Origin: Eublepharis macularius
Taxonomy: Eukaryota; Chordata; Lepidosauria; Squamata; Eublepharidae
Direction: 5' to 3'
NCBI RefSeq assembly: GCF_028583425.1
Contig: NC_072801.1
Coordinates: forward strand, 13,970,001 to 14,034,000
Length of the DNA stretch: 64,000 nucleotides
The notes under the pieces were generated by a model. That model saw only the letters and a list, made by a program, of their open reading frames with translations, had not been told where the DNA came from and did no database searches. Every line of letters starts with the position of its first letter. Position 1 is the stretch's first letter. Shown here in pieces: positions 11,124 to 21,722 of this stretch. The position numbers and the translations under genes were made by a program.

Positions 11124-11195
11124 AGGGGGCACCTGGATTTGAACCAGGGACCTCTTGATCTGCAGTCAAATGCTCTACCACTGAGCTATACCCCC
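11124..11195 (-). tRNA. tRNA-Cys (GCA)
   Basis: The minus strand gives a 72-nt cloverleaf. The acceptor stem is GGGGGTA/TGCCCCC with one T-G wobble, the D arm is GCTC-AGTGGTA-GAGC, the anticodon loop is CTGCAGA (anticodon GCA) on a TTTGA/TCAAG stem, and the T arm is CCTGG-TTCAAAT-CCAGG. Box A (TAGCTCAGTGG) and box B (GGTTCAAATCC) are intact. The transcript would run into TTCTTTTTATTC, a pol III terminator, within 8 bases. The sequence is nearly identical to the vertebrate cytosolic tRNA-Cys(GCA) as I recall it. The T stem carries a paired change (CCTGG/CCAGG instead of CCCGG/CCGGG) that keeps pairing. No intron and no encoded CCA are present, as expected for a nuclear gene. It is likely functional. 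Confidence 0.95.
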
Positions 11196-11976
11196 AGTTG
11201 TTATATAGCATCTCAGCAAGAGTAGTTATGCAGGCTAGTTCTTGGATGTTTCCTGACAGGCCATTTTAATACTGTGTTCCTTGCCCAGAGACACTATAAT
11301 TAGGTTAATTTTTTTTAATGATGTGTTTTCATAACTGGTGTGTCAGACTCATTAGCCCTTCCTGTCCTTTGAGGGCAAGGTACTCTGCTGGCTGGCTAAA
11401 CAGACTCTCCAAGTGCTGCTCCAAAATCCTAAAGATGATCTCTTTCATGGGATTTGGTTATGTCTCTGCCTGTGACTTCAGCTCCTCCAATGCTACGTCC
11501 CTCAGCCCTGCCCTGTCCGAGGCCTCCTGCACCCTTTAGGCCAAGGATGGGGGGACAAGATCCTCTGCCAGGCCACCTGGCCAGTTTCTGGAGGACCACG
11601 GGGTCCCCTGCAGGAATTCTTGCTAAGATCTTGCTCTAATTTTGCAAGGCATTTCATAAACGCTCAAGCAAGGGTTTGGACTTGGGATAATTTCATGGAT
11701 TGCTTTACCCATTTCTTTATTTAGAGAATTTCTTTTCTACCTCTCCAGGAAGCTTGTTTGAGGCTTTGTGCTTGTTTTAAGATATCTACACCTCTGGATC
11801 TCTGCGGAAGAAAACTCACGAGGTACCTTACCTGTTAAGAGTCCCTAAGTATGCATTTTTTTCTTTACAAATTGCAGCACTTTTTCTCACAGGAGTCACA
11901 TTTCTCTAATTCTGCTCATTCCTGCCCTTTACATCGTCCTTTGCCCCCTGAATACCACCATAGTTATACCGCTCTC
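11196..11976. other. unassigned intergenic sequence
   Basis: No gene or repeat family recognised. Short open frames on the plus strand (11318-11639) have no recognisable domain. Confidence 0.45.
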
Positions 11977-12375
11977 CAGGGCTTTTTGTCTGGGGAAAGA
12001 GGTGGTGGAACTCAGTGGGTTGCCAGCACAGGGGGCAACTCTTGGTGGGAGGTGTTGCCCCTGGTACCACGTGTGTGCGCAAAGTGCATGCATACTCCCA
12101 AGGCCAATGATGTCACTTTGGGTCAGCTGGAACAGGGGGGGGGGGTTAAAGTTTAAATCGCCCTCAGTGAAAATGGTCACATGGCTGGTGGCCCTGCCCC
12201 CTGATCTCCAGGCAGAGGGGAGTTTAGATCGCCCTCCATGCCGCTGGAGCAGCACGGAGGGCAATCTAAACTCCCCTCTGTCTGGAGATCAGGGGGCGGG
12301 GCCACCAGCCATGTAACCATTTTCAAGAGGTTCCGGAACTCCGTTCCACCGCATTCCAGCTGAAAAAAAGCCCTG
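11977..12375. mobile_element. foldback hAT MITE, copy 5 (399 bp)
   Basis: Flanking 8-mers ccgctctc and ctgctctc match at 7 of 8. This is a longer subtype: next to the left terminal repeat it has a block running ccagcacagggggcaactct to tgtgcgcaaagtgcatgcat that short copies lack. The copies at 14691 and 48490 carry the same block. Confidence 0.9.
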
Positions 12376-12493
12376 CTGCTCTCTGTCTTAGACAAAAATT
12401 CCAGTCCCAAATCTGCCTCTTCCACAAAGCCGTGGTCTCGCCCCACTGAAACAAAGTCTAAGTACAAGAAATCACATTTGTTCTCAAGTCATA

Positions 12494-12747
12494 AAAGAAG
12501 AAGAACTTTCGATTTACATACTGCCCTTCAGGATAACTTAACAGCCACTCAGAGTGGTTTACAAAGTATGCCATTATTATCCCTATAACAACAAACACCC
12601 TGTGAGGTGGGTGGGGCTGAGAGAGCTCCTAAAAGCTGCGACTGACCCAAGGTCACCCAGCTGGCTTCAAGTGGAGGAGTGGGGAATCAAACCCGGTTCT
12701 CTACATTAGAGAACTGCGCTCTTGACCCCCACACCAAACTGGCTCAA
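12494..12747 (-). mobile_element. tRNA-derived squamate-type SINE
   Basis: On the minus strand the order is AGCCAGTTTGGTGT (5' end), a tRNA-like head with a B-box-like GGTTTGATTCCC, GTGACCTTGGGTCAGTC, CCACCCACCTCACAGGGTG, a CACTTTGTAAACC-type block and a short 3' tail. The same layout is seen at 42.3 kb (plus) and 33.4 kb (minus). It resembles the tRNA-derived SINEs common in lizards and snakes, but I cannot name the exact family. Confidence 0.8.
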
Positions 12748-12841
12748 ACAGGTCTTGCTAGATTTTTTTTTAAGAAAAAACTTTTATAATTATATAGTGT
12801 TACATCTCATGATCCATGACCTTGTGCATTGTTATGTGGTC

Positions 12842-13052
12842 AAAATAGTAAAAAGTCCAGTAGCACCTTCAAGACTAAACATATTATTGAGGCATAAGCT
12901 TTTGAGAACCACAGCTCTCTTTCTCAGATGCATCTGATGAAGAGAGCTGTGATTCTCGAAAGCTTATGCTACAATAAAGTTGGTTAATCTTAAAAGTGCT
13001 ACTGGACTTTTTACTATTTTGCAACTACAGACTAACATGGCTAACTCCTCTG
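12842..13052. repeat. palindromic AAGCTT-family repeat
   Basis: Two complementary arms meet in the centre near 12928 at gatgcatctgatg. The outer parts read AAAGTCCAGTAGCACCTTCA on the left and GTGCTACTGGACTTTTTACT on the right. The right end extends further into ACAGACTAACATGGCTAACT, which the left end lacks. Related copies are at 4.85, 35.08, 57.64 and 58.06 kb. Confidence 0.75.
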
Positions 13053-13059
13053 ATTGTGT

Positions 13060-13390
13060 GGTCAGAGTGTCAGACTAGCATCTGAGAGAACGGGGCCGTT
13101 TCCACACATCCCGGCATAGCACTAAACTCACACAACGAAGGCGTCTTCCTGGAGCAATTTCTGACGTCATCACGCCATGAAAATGGGGTCGTGGTGCGGT
13201 AACGTCAGAAATCACACCAAGAAGATGCCTTCATTGCGTAAGTTTAGTGCTTTACCGGGATGTGTGGAAACAGCCCTGGATTCAAATTCAAATCCCTCTG
13301 AGTGACATCGGGCCATCGCTTTCTATCAGCCTAACCTACTTTACAGGGTTGTTGTTGTTGGGAGAATGGCCCACTGGGATGACCTTGGAA
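13060..13390 (+). mobile_element. degenerate SINE split by a palindromic MITE
   Basis: 13060-13091 (gtcagactagcatctgagag) and 13277-13390 (attcaaattcaaatccctct, then tactttacagggttgttg) are the two parts of one plus-strand tRNA-derived SINE. The MITE at 13093-13275 sits between them. Confidence 0.6.
13093..13275. mobile_element. palindromic MITE, Harbinger-like
   Basis: The arms GGGCCGTTTCCACACATCCC and its near-complement ending GGATGTGTGGAAACAGCCC enclose a second inverted block (gcgtcttcctggagcaattt against its complement). It is inserted within a SINE. The target duplication is unclear (CGG against CTG). Confidence 0.7.
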
Positions 13391-14690
13391 GCCCACACAG
13401 GAGGCCACAATAACTGTGCCGACCAGGATCATGCTTCTGTATGCAAATAGCCACAGGTCCTTGACACCCCCACACTGCAAATACAAAAAACTGGAATCGC
13501 CTTGGATATTATAAAACAGTTTAAATCTCAAGATTGCCTTCAAAGAACCAAAGTCAAACAAACAAATGAAATGCATGCTGTATTTCACACACTATCTGTC
13601 AAGAGATATTTTGACCTGCAGATAATATACTGTAGTTAATGTCAGTAATGTATTATTCCAGGTGTATTATTCCAGGGCTAGTAGCCCTGGAAATAATCGA
13701 TCCAAAATGGATTCAATAGCTCCAAAATGGAATGTTTTAGTAGACTCAACTATCAAATCACAATAGTCTCTGCATGATTTTGGCACCAGGTCGAGATTTT
13801 TTTAATTAATTCACTCAGACTTTGGAGATGATTGATTTCTCCTCTTTCTGGTGATGATGCCGGATCTGAAACAGGTCCCTTTTGTTGTTGGCTGTTTGTG
13901 ATGTCATGATATGTTAATGGTTTGTATGTGACTATTCTGTGGCGAATTATGATTGCTGCAAGCTGCCTTGGAAGCAGGTAGCTGAAAGTATGGGGGATGT
14001 AATTAAATTTTAAAAACTTTTGATAAATCCCAGACTAGAGACTACAGCTGTATAAGAGGAAAGCGTTACTCTGGGAGAGTTTGGTGTGGAAGGAGAGACT
14101 AGGCTTGTGAGGGAGGCATTTAAGAGAGTTTCAAGGTTATATTCTTGGAAGACAAGAGAGTAGGTATTGTATCTGGTGAGAAGAGTGCAGTGTGGGCGAG
14201 ATAAGGCCACCGAGTCCTCAACCATATCCATTATCTGGGGTTTGAACAATGAGTGCCGCCTTCTCCCACAACCCATGGATAGCCTACGACTAGAATCTGG
14301 ATGACTCCTGCCCAAGATCCCATTTATATTTCATCCCCCTCCCCAAATTCCAAGCAAGCTGAGTAGCTGGCTGGAGCTGGGAAGCAAAATTAATAACCAC
14401 CAAAAGCAAAGAGGGAGGGTTTTTTAAAATATATATATATATTGGACGGAGGGGTGTCAGTTTCTGCAGCTGGACTTGCAAACAATTCATTTAGATTATG
14501 AAAGCCGAACCAAAAAACATTTTTTTGAGAACAAAACAAGCTTGATTGTTTGCTACCCAGCAAAAGAGAAGGAAATGAATGGAATTTCGATTTAAAATTA
14601 TGTCAAATAACATCAGCTTCCCTCCCTGTTTTGCCTCCCTTTCTTGGTAGGGGAAGCCCATAGCTTGTTGAACTCTCATATACTTTCAGC
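13391..14690. other. unassigned intergenic sequence
   Basis: No gene recognised. It includes a short (TA)n near 14430-14443. The minus-strand open frame at 14010-14315 has no domain. Confidence 0.45.
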
Positions 14691-15093
14691 CAGGGCTTTT
14701 TTTCAGCTGGAATGCGGTAGAACAGAGTTCCGGCAGCTCTTGAAAATGGTCACATGGCTGGTGGCCCCGCCCCCTGATCTCCAGGCAGAGGGGTTTTTTT
14801 AGATTGCCCTCTGCGCCGCTCCACAGAGGGCAATCTAAACTCCCCTCTGTCTGGAGATCCGGGGGCGGGGCCACCAGCCCTGTGACCATTTTTGCTGAGG
14901 GCAATTTAAACTTTTAAAAACGGCCCCCGTGTTCTAGCTGACCCAAAGTGACTTCATTGTGCGGTCCTGGGAGCATGCACGCACTTTGCACATGCGCATG
15001 TGGTACCAGGGGCACCACCTCCCACCAAGAGTTGCCCCCTGTGCTGGCAACCCACTGAGTTCCACCACCTCTTTCCCCAGAAAAAAAGCCCTG
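14691..15093. mobile_element. foldback hAT MITE, copy 6 (403 bp)
   Basis: Both terminal repeats are intact and it is the same long subtype as the 11977 copy, in the opposite polarity. The flanking 8-mers (ctttcagc and catagttg) do not match, the only copy with no trace of a target duplication. That suggests a flank deletion or recombination between copies. Confidence 0.85.
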
Positions 15094-16161
15094 CATAGTT
15101 GTATCTCAGGGTTGCCAACAAAAATAGGACAGCTAGTCGGACCAGAGTTTTTTGTCTGCAGAAAAGGAAGGCCCATGTTGGTTTTCTTTCTGCTGTTTTT
15201 TTTTAAAAGCTGTTACACCTTCAATGAATATATATATCTTGTGCTAGACTCTCTCTGAACGATCCCATAACACTGGTTTTGGTGACACCTCCCACCCCAT
15301 AATTACCAAAGCAATAATTTTTTCTCTGGACCTCTGTTGATGCTTTTGTGATGGACCACTAAGGGTGAAGTTCCACAACTAACACCCACCATTCTTCACC
15401 ACTGCCACCATCTGTGGCTGGGCTTGATTCCTTGGGAAAGGCTCATGCCATCAATCCTATTCAGGGGATAGAACTGTAGGTGTTCCCCAATCTTGTTAAG
15501 CCTGTGGGAGTTTTAAGAAAGGTAGTAGGCAGGCACCACCACAAAATGGCTGCCATAGGACTGCAGCCAATCACAAAATGGGCTGCCGCAAGGGGTTGGC
15601 TTAATGTTGGGTCCCATTCAGCAACACAGGAGGTCTGTGTTTGGCTGTCAGAGCTGCCTATCAGGGTCTGCAGGGATGAGATTGAAGTGCCCATGGCTAC
15701 AGAACACCCCCTTCCCCCTCCCTCCCCTGGGTGTCTTCTCCCAACTTGTGACTGCTTTGCTGCTCCATGGTTGGAAGGAAGCCCTGCTGATCAAGGAAAG
15801 CTGGGCTTCCATTCGGGTTTCCAGGGCGACAGAAGGAGGGCAAACAGAGCTCAGCCATTCCCCTGGCTCCATTGCCAGGGGAATAGATTGCTGGCGCCTG
15901 AGTGTCTGGATCCCCGTACCGAGCCCGATCGCCCCAATCCAGGCCTCTCCCGACCGCTGGATAGTTGGCCGTGGCCAATCACAATCCGCCGGGTCACCAT
16001 CGCGCGATTGCCATTATTGTGGGTTTTTTTCATTCGTAATGCGGATTGTGCCCATCTCTACTCCTGACACAGCCACAAGGGGAGTTTCTAAGCCCTGAGA
16101 CATAAGGAAGTCTGTGTCTGAGACCAAGCTGAGGGCACACGACTGAGACGAGGTAGTCAAG
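15094..16161. other. unassigned sequence with one degraded MITE end
   Basis: 15094-15860 has no recognised feature. About 15861-16060 ends in GTGCCCATCTCTA, the terminal sequence of the element at 60255-60665, and contains several short inverted repeats, so it is probably a partial MITE. Overlapping open frames of up to 195 codons at 15480-16098 lack domains and cross this repeat. Confidence 0.45.
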
Positions 16162-16375
16162 TAGAGTTGCCTGGTCCAGGTTGGGAAATTCCTGAAGATT
16201 TGCGGGACAGAGCATGAAGAGGGTGGGATTTGTGGAGGGGCCTCAATGGGGTATAATTCTATAGAGTTCACCCTTCAAGGCAGCCACTTTCTCCACGGGA
16301 ATTAATATCTGTTGCCTGGAGATCAGTTGTCATTCTGGGAGGTCTCCAGCTATCACCTGGAGGCTGGCAAGCCTA
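16162..16375 (-). mobile_element. short hAT-like MITE of the TAGGGTTGCC family
   Basis: Reverse-oriented copy of the family at 18.7, 19.2 and 39.6 kb. Flanking 8-mers tagtcaag and taggtcag match at 5 of 8. It is more diverged than the 19.2 and 39.6 kb copies. Confidence 0.7.
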
Positions 16376-16564
16376 TAGGTCAGTTGGTAGTTAACTATCA
16401 CCTCAGGACTTGAGAAGCAAGCGGGCACCAGAAAAAAGCAGCCTGTGAAATCGAATGTTTGCGGCCCCAACTTATTAGATGGCCATAATCAACCCAGTGT
16501 CTCTCAGCCTCAATACTTTAATGGGGATGAAAATCCTGGCCTATCTTCCAGGGTTGTTTTAAGG

Positions 16565-16825
16565 CAGGGCTTTTTTTCTGGGAAAAGAGGTGGTGGAACT
16601 CAGTGGGTTGCCCGCAGAGAAAATGGTCACATGGCTGGTGGCCCCACCCCCTGATCTCCAGACAGAGGGGAGGTGAGATAGCCCTCTGCGCCGCTGGAGC
16701 GGCGCGGAGGGCCATCTCAACTCCCCTCTGTCTGGAGATCAGGGGGCGGGGCCACCAGCCATGTGACCATTTTCAAGAGGTTCCGGAACTCCGTTCCACC
16801 GCATTCCCACTGAAAAAAAGCCCTG
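16565..16825. mobile_element. foldback hAT MITE, copy 7 (261 bp)
   Basis: Perfect 8-bp target duplication, ttttaagg on both sides. The arms meet at a GC-rich loop (gccgctggagcggcgc, near 16690-16706). Polarity is opposite to copy 1. Confidence 0.93.
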
Positions 16826-18710
16826 TTTTAAGGACCGCAAAGCACTTTGAATGCTGGAACACCTTGGCTATTAGTCACACACACAACTCCTGCAGCATGG
16901 GAAAGGCATCACATCACAGCAGCTTCTGTGCCCCTTGTGGCTTGCGTGCCAAGGGGGCCCAAAGGCAATTCAACAAAAGTGCTCATTGGCACAAGGTCAG
17001 CAGGTTTGTACAGAGTGCCGAGGTAGCACTTGTGCCATCCTTAGACCTGTGGCTGTTGCTGTCCGCGAGACATTCTGGGTCATCTTCAACTCCGGAATGT
17101 TTTTTTGACAGAATTGGATGGCAATGGGATGATAGGCAATGACAGCAGCTAGCGTGGGATGACAGACCTGTCAGTCTCCTACCCTTGGGCACCTCTTGAA
17201 AACCAAGTGGGTCAAGGCACAAATAGCTGCAGCCTGTGGGTGGTGGCAGAGTTTTGAGACTGCCTGGTGAGAGGCCAGACTTGTCTCAGCCAGACCCCCA
17301 TTAGATCAATGAGGTGCAGCAGTGCCACAGCGGTGAACTCCTGACGGAGGAGAAACCTTCTGGCCCAAATAGGGTCTTGCGTACAGCAGAACAGATACTC
17401 TCTAATATTTAAAATTTGGCGGAAGGTTCCAGCTGCATCATTCAGTTGGTTGAATATGAACATTTATATCTTCAGATTTGGGGGAGGGGGATGACTCATC
17501 GACACCATCCAATTGCTTTGATCTTGGCAGGCTTCAGATATGAAATCTTTAAAGCCGTCAGCTGCCAAATGCAATCAAATACAAATACCAATAATTAGAG
17601 AGTGATCTAACAAATGCTAATTATTTATATATAATACATGTCAGCAATCAAAAGCAGGCACGTTCCGAAGCATCATTGCATGCCAATCATCCTGACTGTA
17701 AAAATGGGACATATTGCAGGTCAGCTGTTGGATAGGAATTGTATGTACTGGGCTTTTTTCTCCTTCAGCTGTAAGGATGCTGGATGGAACACTTGCTAGT
17801 TCAGCTCATGGCCTGTTCACCAGTCATGAACAAAGAGCCAGTTTTTCATTGATTGGTCTGTTTACAAACACGTAGAGCCTTTTCTTTGGGTTTCAGAGTT
17901 GTGTACTCATCCCAAATCAGATGCTTAAAGTCAATTGCAAATGTGTTAGGGGTGCACATAGTACCTCAGTGGTGTGATGCAGGTGCTCTGCACACACTCA
18001 GAAGGGTTGTCTTTGTTGAGGCTGCTAAGCCAGCTGAACAGGATACTGGGCTAAACCTATCTTGAGCCGTGCCTCAGATTATGGCTCGCAGGTGACTCTC
18101 GGTTCCCTTCCTCCATGTCTGGTGCTTCAGCTGCACACAGAGTGTGAATCTTTCATAGCCTTAGCAAGCCCCAGCAGCTGCAGTTGCCATGGTGACTGGC
18201 AGAGGCCTGCTGGGCGGCAAAGAGCCTTGTTCCATTGAATCAGTGGCAGACAGTATCAAGTCAGGTGTCCTTTCAGGGGCCTGGGGAGACACACTTGGGC
18301 TATTACTAAAGCAAGATACTAGATATCTCCATTTTTCAAACACACATGAGGCCAAAGAGATCCAGGCCATGGAATCCTTCTTTTGTTCAGTGGTTCCCAA
18401 ATTTTTTTTTTATTGAAAGAAGACCCATCCATGTAATCTGTGTTTTGCTTCTAAATTTCTTCCAAAATCTGCCTGAACAAAAGAGAGAGTTGTTTTATAT
18501 CAAGGGTCTAGGGGCAAACCTCAATTTAAAAAATGAGAAGTAGCTATGGGAGCTTTGGGGTAGGCATTGGAAACTGGTGTCACCCCTCCCCTTTACACCA
18601 TAGTTACTCAATTTATATGTAATTGGGCCCAAAAATAACGCCGGAAAAGGCATTAACAGGAAATATTCTGTACTTCCAAGTATGTATCCAGAAATGACAT
18701 CACTGTGAAA
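16826..18710. other. unassigned, mostly repeat-free sequence
   Basis: No gene or transposon is recognised. About 17600-17800 is A+T-rich and single-copy in appearance, with TAATTA and TGCTAATTATTTA motifs. Some of this stretch may be regulatory, but the sequence alone does not show it. Confidence 0.4.
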
Positions 18711-18922
18711 TAGGGTTGCCAGCCTCCAGGTGGAGATCTCCCGGAATTACAACTGATCTCCAGGTGATAGATACCAGTTCCCCTGGAGAAAATGGCTGCT
18801 TTGGAGAGTACATTCTATGGCATTATACCCCCCTGAGGCCCCTCCTGTCCCTAAACCCCACCCTTTCCAGGCTCCACCCCCATAATCTCCAGGAATTTCC
18901 CAACCCAGACCCAGCAAACCTA
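18711..18922 (+). mobile_element. short hAT-like MITE, TAGGGTTGCC family, copy A
   Basis: Starts TAGGGTTGCCAGCCTCCAGG and ends with a decayed complement (agcaaaccta). Internal landmarks are GGAATTACAACTGATCTCC, GAGAAAATGGCTGCTTT and aatctccaggaatttcccaa. No target duplication is visible. Confidence 0.8.
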
Positions 18923-18924
18923 CA

Positions 18925-19144
18925 TAGGACTGCCAACCTCCAGATGGTGGTTGGAGATCTCCCGGAATTACAACTGGTCTCCAGACCACAGAGATCAGTT
19001 CCCCTGGAGAAAATGGCTGCTTTGCAAGATGCAGTTTACTACATAATACCCCGCTGAGGTCCCCCCTCCTCCCCAAACCCCACCTTCTTTAGACTATACC
19101 TCCAAAATCTCCAGGAATTCCCAAAGCCAGATCTGGCAACCCTA
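18925..19144 (+). mobile_element. short hAT-like MITE, TAGGGTTGCC family, copy B
   Basis: Sits two bases after copy A in the same orientation and ends CTGGCAACCCTA. No target duplication is visible. Tandem neighbours in one orientation could come from insertion next to copy A or from local duplication. Confidence 0.8.
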
Positions 19145-19212
19145 GGGGAGGAGGAGGGACTTCAATAGCAGCAACAAAAATGTAGCTAACCAAAACTAAC
19201 AGCACTAGAAAC

Positions 19213-19431
19213 TAGGGTTGCCAGCCTCCAGGTAGTGGCTGGAGATCCCCCGGAATTACAACTGGTCTCCAGGCCACAGAGATCAGTTCACCTGGAGAAA
19301 ATGGCTACTTTGGGGGGTGGGCTCTATGGAATTATGCCATGCCAAGGTCCTTTCCCTCCCCAAACCCCACTTTCTCCAGGTCTCACCTCCTAGATCTCCA
19401 AGAATTTCCCAACTTGGAGCTGGCAACCCTA
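19213..19431 (+). mobile_element. short hAT-like MITE, TAGGGTTGCC family, copy C
   Basis: Complete copy of 219 bp with termini TAGGGTTGCCAGCC and GAGCTGGCAACCCTA and a perfect 8-bp duplication (ctagaaac on both sides). The 8-bp size supports assignment to the hAT superfamily. Confidence 0.92.
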
Positions 19432-20027
19432 CTAGAAACATATGAAATGAAACAATAACCTGAAAAAATGTTTCTGTTCATGCCTAATGTTGCGTGTTCA
19501 ATTGAGCAGCCTGTCTCAATGCACACACACACACACAAACTCAGTCATGGGTATTTAGAAGTGGGTGTGGTGGTGCTACCCCATGGTTTTCAAACTGAGG
19601 CAAACTCAGAGGTTCTTCACAGGCTCCTCAAGGCCTATTCTGAGAGAAGATCAACAGCAGTGGGGAGTCATTCTTGAAAGCAGTTTCTGGCATTTCCAAC
19701 GTTCCCTTTCAGCTCGCAGCTGCAGAGAAAAATTGAGACTAAGATCACGTGGAACAATGGGGAGCACACCACGCAAAAGTCATGCACTCTACGACATGTT
19801 CCTGAATCCTTTCCAATATGCAGGAGCTCCATGGCAGACAATCAGTGTAGTGAATAACCATTAATTCAGTGTGTGCCACATCCAGTGGTGCATAATCCAT
19901 TTGGTTTCTATTTCACTCCTACCATGTTTCCATGCTTGCATAAACAGGGCTCCTGTTTCCATTTCTCCTCTGTGATCTCTCTTTTCAGACACAAATACAC
20001 ATTTGTGTATTTGTGTATTTGTACATA

Positions 20028-21509
20028 CAGGGCTTTTTTCTGGGGAAAGAGGTGGGGGAACTCTCACCTGAGACAACTCCTGGGAGGAGGTGGCGCCCTG
20101 TTATTACATGTGCACACGTGCAGCATGTAAGCGCTCCCGGGACTGTGTGATTATGTAAATTTAGGGAAGTGATGTCATCACACAGGCCGTGGCTGCCCTG
20201 GGAGCTCTCCCATGCTTCACAGGGCACCCGATTCGGCCTGGACCAGGCCGTTTAGCACTCAATTTGGGGCAAAATGGCCAGGATCTGACCCGAAACAGCC
20301 CGGAACGAGCTGCTACCACACGGGAGAATAGGGTTCCCATCTCCCCACTCGGGATGGGGGATCCCCTGATCCCCCTCCCCCCCAAGCCCACTTACCTGGC
20401 TGGCGGGGGGGGGCGCTCCCTGGGGCACCTCCTCCCCGGGTCCCCGGCTCTGCGCTGCGAGAGCAGGCCGCGTGCCACTGGGTGCAGGGCACGCTCCCAC
20501 ACTGCAAGAGCGGGCGGCGGCGACAGCGGCAGAGAGAAAGCAGGCAGCAGTTGCAAGAGCATGCCGCTCTCACCGCCACTGCTGCAGCCGCTGTGCTCTC
20601 TCTCTCTTGCCACGGCCATCACCGTCCCTGTGCAGCCGGCGCCAGCAGGGACAAGGGGCGCAGTGGTGAGAGAGCGAGCTGCGGTGGCCACAGCCTGCTC
20701 TCTCTCTCTCTTGCCGCCACCACCATGGCGCCCCTTGGCCATGCTTGTGCGGGCAACCCAGGGACGGCGGCAGCCGTGGCGAGAGAGAAAGCAAGCTGTG
20801 GCCACCGCAGCTCGCTCTCTCGCCATGGCCGCCGCTGCCCCTGTGCTGCCCGCGCCAGCAGGGCCAAGGGGTGCTGTGGTGGCGGCGAGAGAGAGCTGCC
20901 CGCTCTCTCTGCCCTCTCCATTACGTGTGATGTTGTCACATGGGCAGCTTTGACCCTGCGTGATGACATCACTCCCGGAAGTGACATCATCAAGCACACT
21001 GAGAGCACGCGCACACTTTGCATGCGCACATTCACAACAGCGAGAGGACCAAGGAGGTAGGAGCTGATGTCCCAGTCTCCCACTAGGAGACTTGAGGGAC
21101 CTGGCAACCCTACACGAGAGCATCTCCCACCCGGCAGCGGCCCGATCCTGGCCATTCTCGCCCTGATCCTGGCCATTTAGGACCCAAATTGGGCCAAAAT
21201 GGCCAGGATTGGCCCCAAACGGCCTGGAACAGGCTGCTGCCACATGTGAGAGCACTCCCTCACCTGGCAGCGGCACAATCCTGGCTGTTTCGGGCTTCGT
21301 TCCTGGCCATTACAGGCCCGTTTTGGCCATTTTGGGCCCATTTCAGCCATTTTGGGGCCAAAACGGCCAGGATCGAGCCACTGCCCGGCGGGGGAGTGTT
21401 CCCCTGCCCAGCAGAGGCCCAATCCTGGTCATTTTGGGCCCGATCCTGGCTGTTTCAGGCCCGCTACCGGAACGCTGTTCCAGAGCATTCCAGCAGGGAA
21501 AAAGTCCTG
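20028..21509. mobile_element. long hAT element, 1482 bp, same termini as the foldback family
   Basis: Begins CAGGGCTTTTTTCTGGGGAA and ends in a decayed form (GGGAAAAAGTCCTG). Both match the termini of the 219-472 bp foldback copies, and the sub-terminal parts match too (GGTGGGGGAACTC on the left, GGAACGCTGTTCCAGAGCATTCCAGC on the right). Flanks tgtacata and catacgta match at 5 of 8. The interior is very GC-rich. It holds repeated and inverted blocks built from gcgagagag, GGCCACCGCAGC and catggccgcc (20.5-20.9 kb), and repeated ATGGCCAGGAT and CCATTTTGGGCC blocks (20.2 and 21.15-21.45 kb). Open frames of 190-294 codons run through all six frames here because stop codons are rare. None shows a transposase motif. 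Confidence 0.75.
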
Positions 21510-21722
21510 CATACGTACGTAGATTTCCATCTCAAGCCCACCGTCTTGCATGTCTCTGGGCTAGTGGTCTTGTTCAGCTTTTCTTTGCATTATGCCTCCC
21601 ACTCAAAGAGCCTATCAAAGGCAAGAGCTTCTCATGTCAATGGAAGGCTTCCACACTGGAATATGCAAGTGGAGCAAAGTGGTAGGATCCAACCTTATGA
21701 CTATTCATGGCACAGTAAATAG

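Noticed and set aside
15480-16098. Overlapping open frames of 164 and 195 codons
   Set aside because: No domain, no splice context, and the 3' half crosses a degraded MITE.
16603-17142. 179-codon open frame
   Set aside because: Its first 75 codons are hAT MITE sequence; the frame is a by-product of the hairpin arms.
20200-21050. Second CpG island
   Set aside because: The G+C-rich sequence is the interior of a hAT element, so it is not evidence for a promoter.
20189-21276. Open frames of 188-294 codons on both strands
   Set aside because: They lie inside the 1482-bp hAT element, are low in complexity, occur in all frames and lack transposase motifs.
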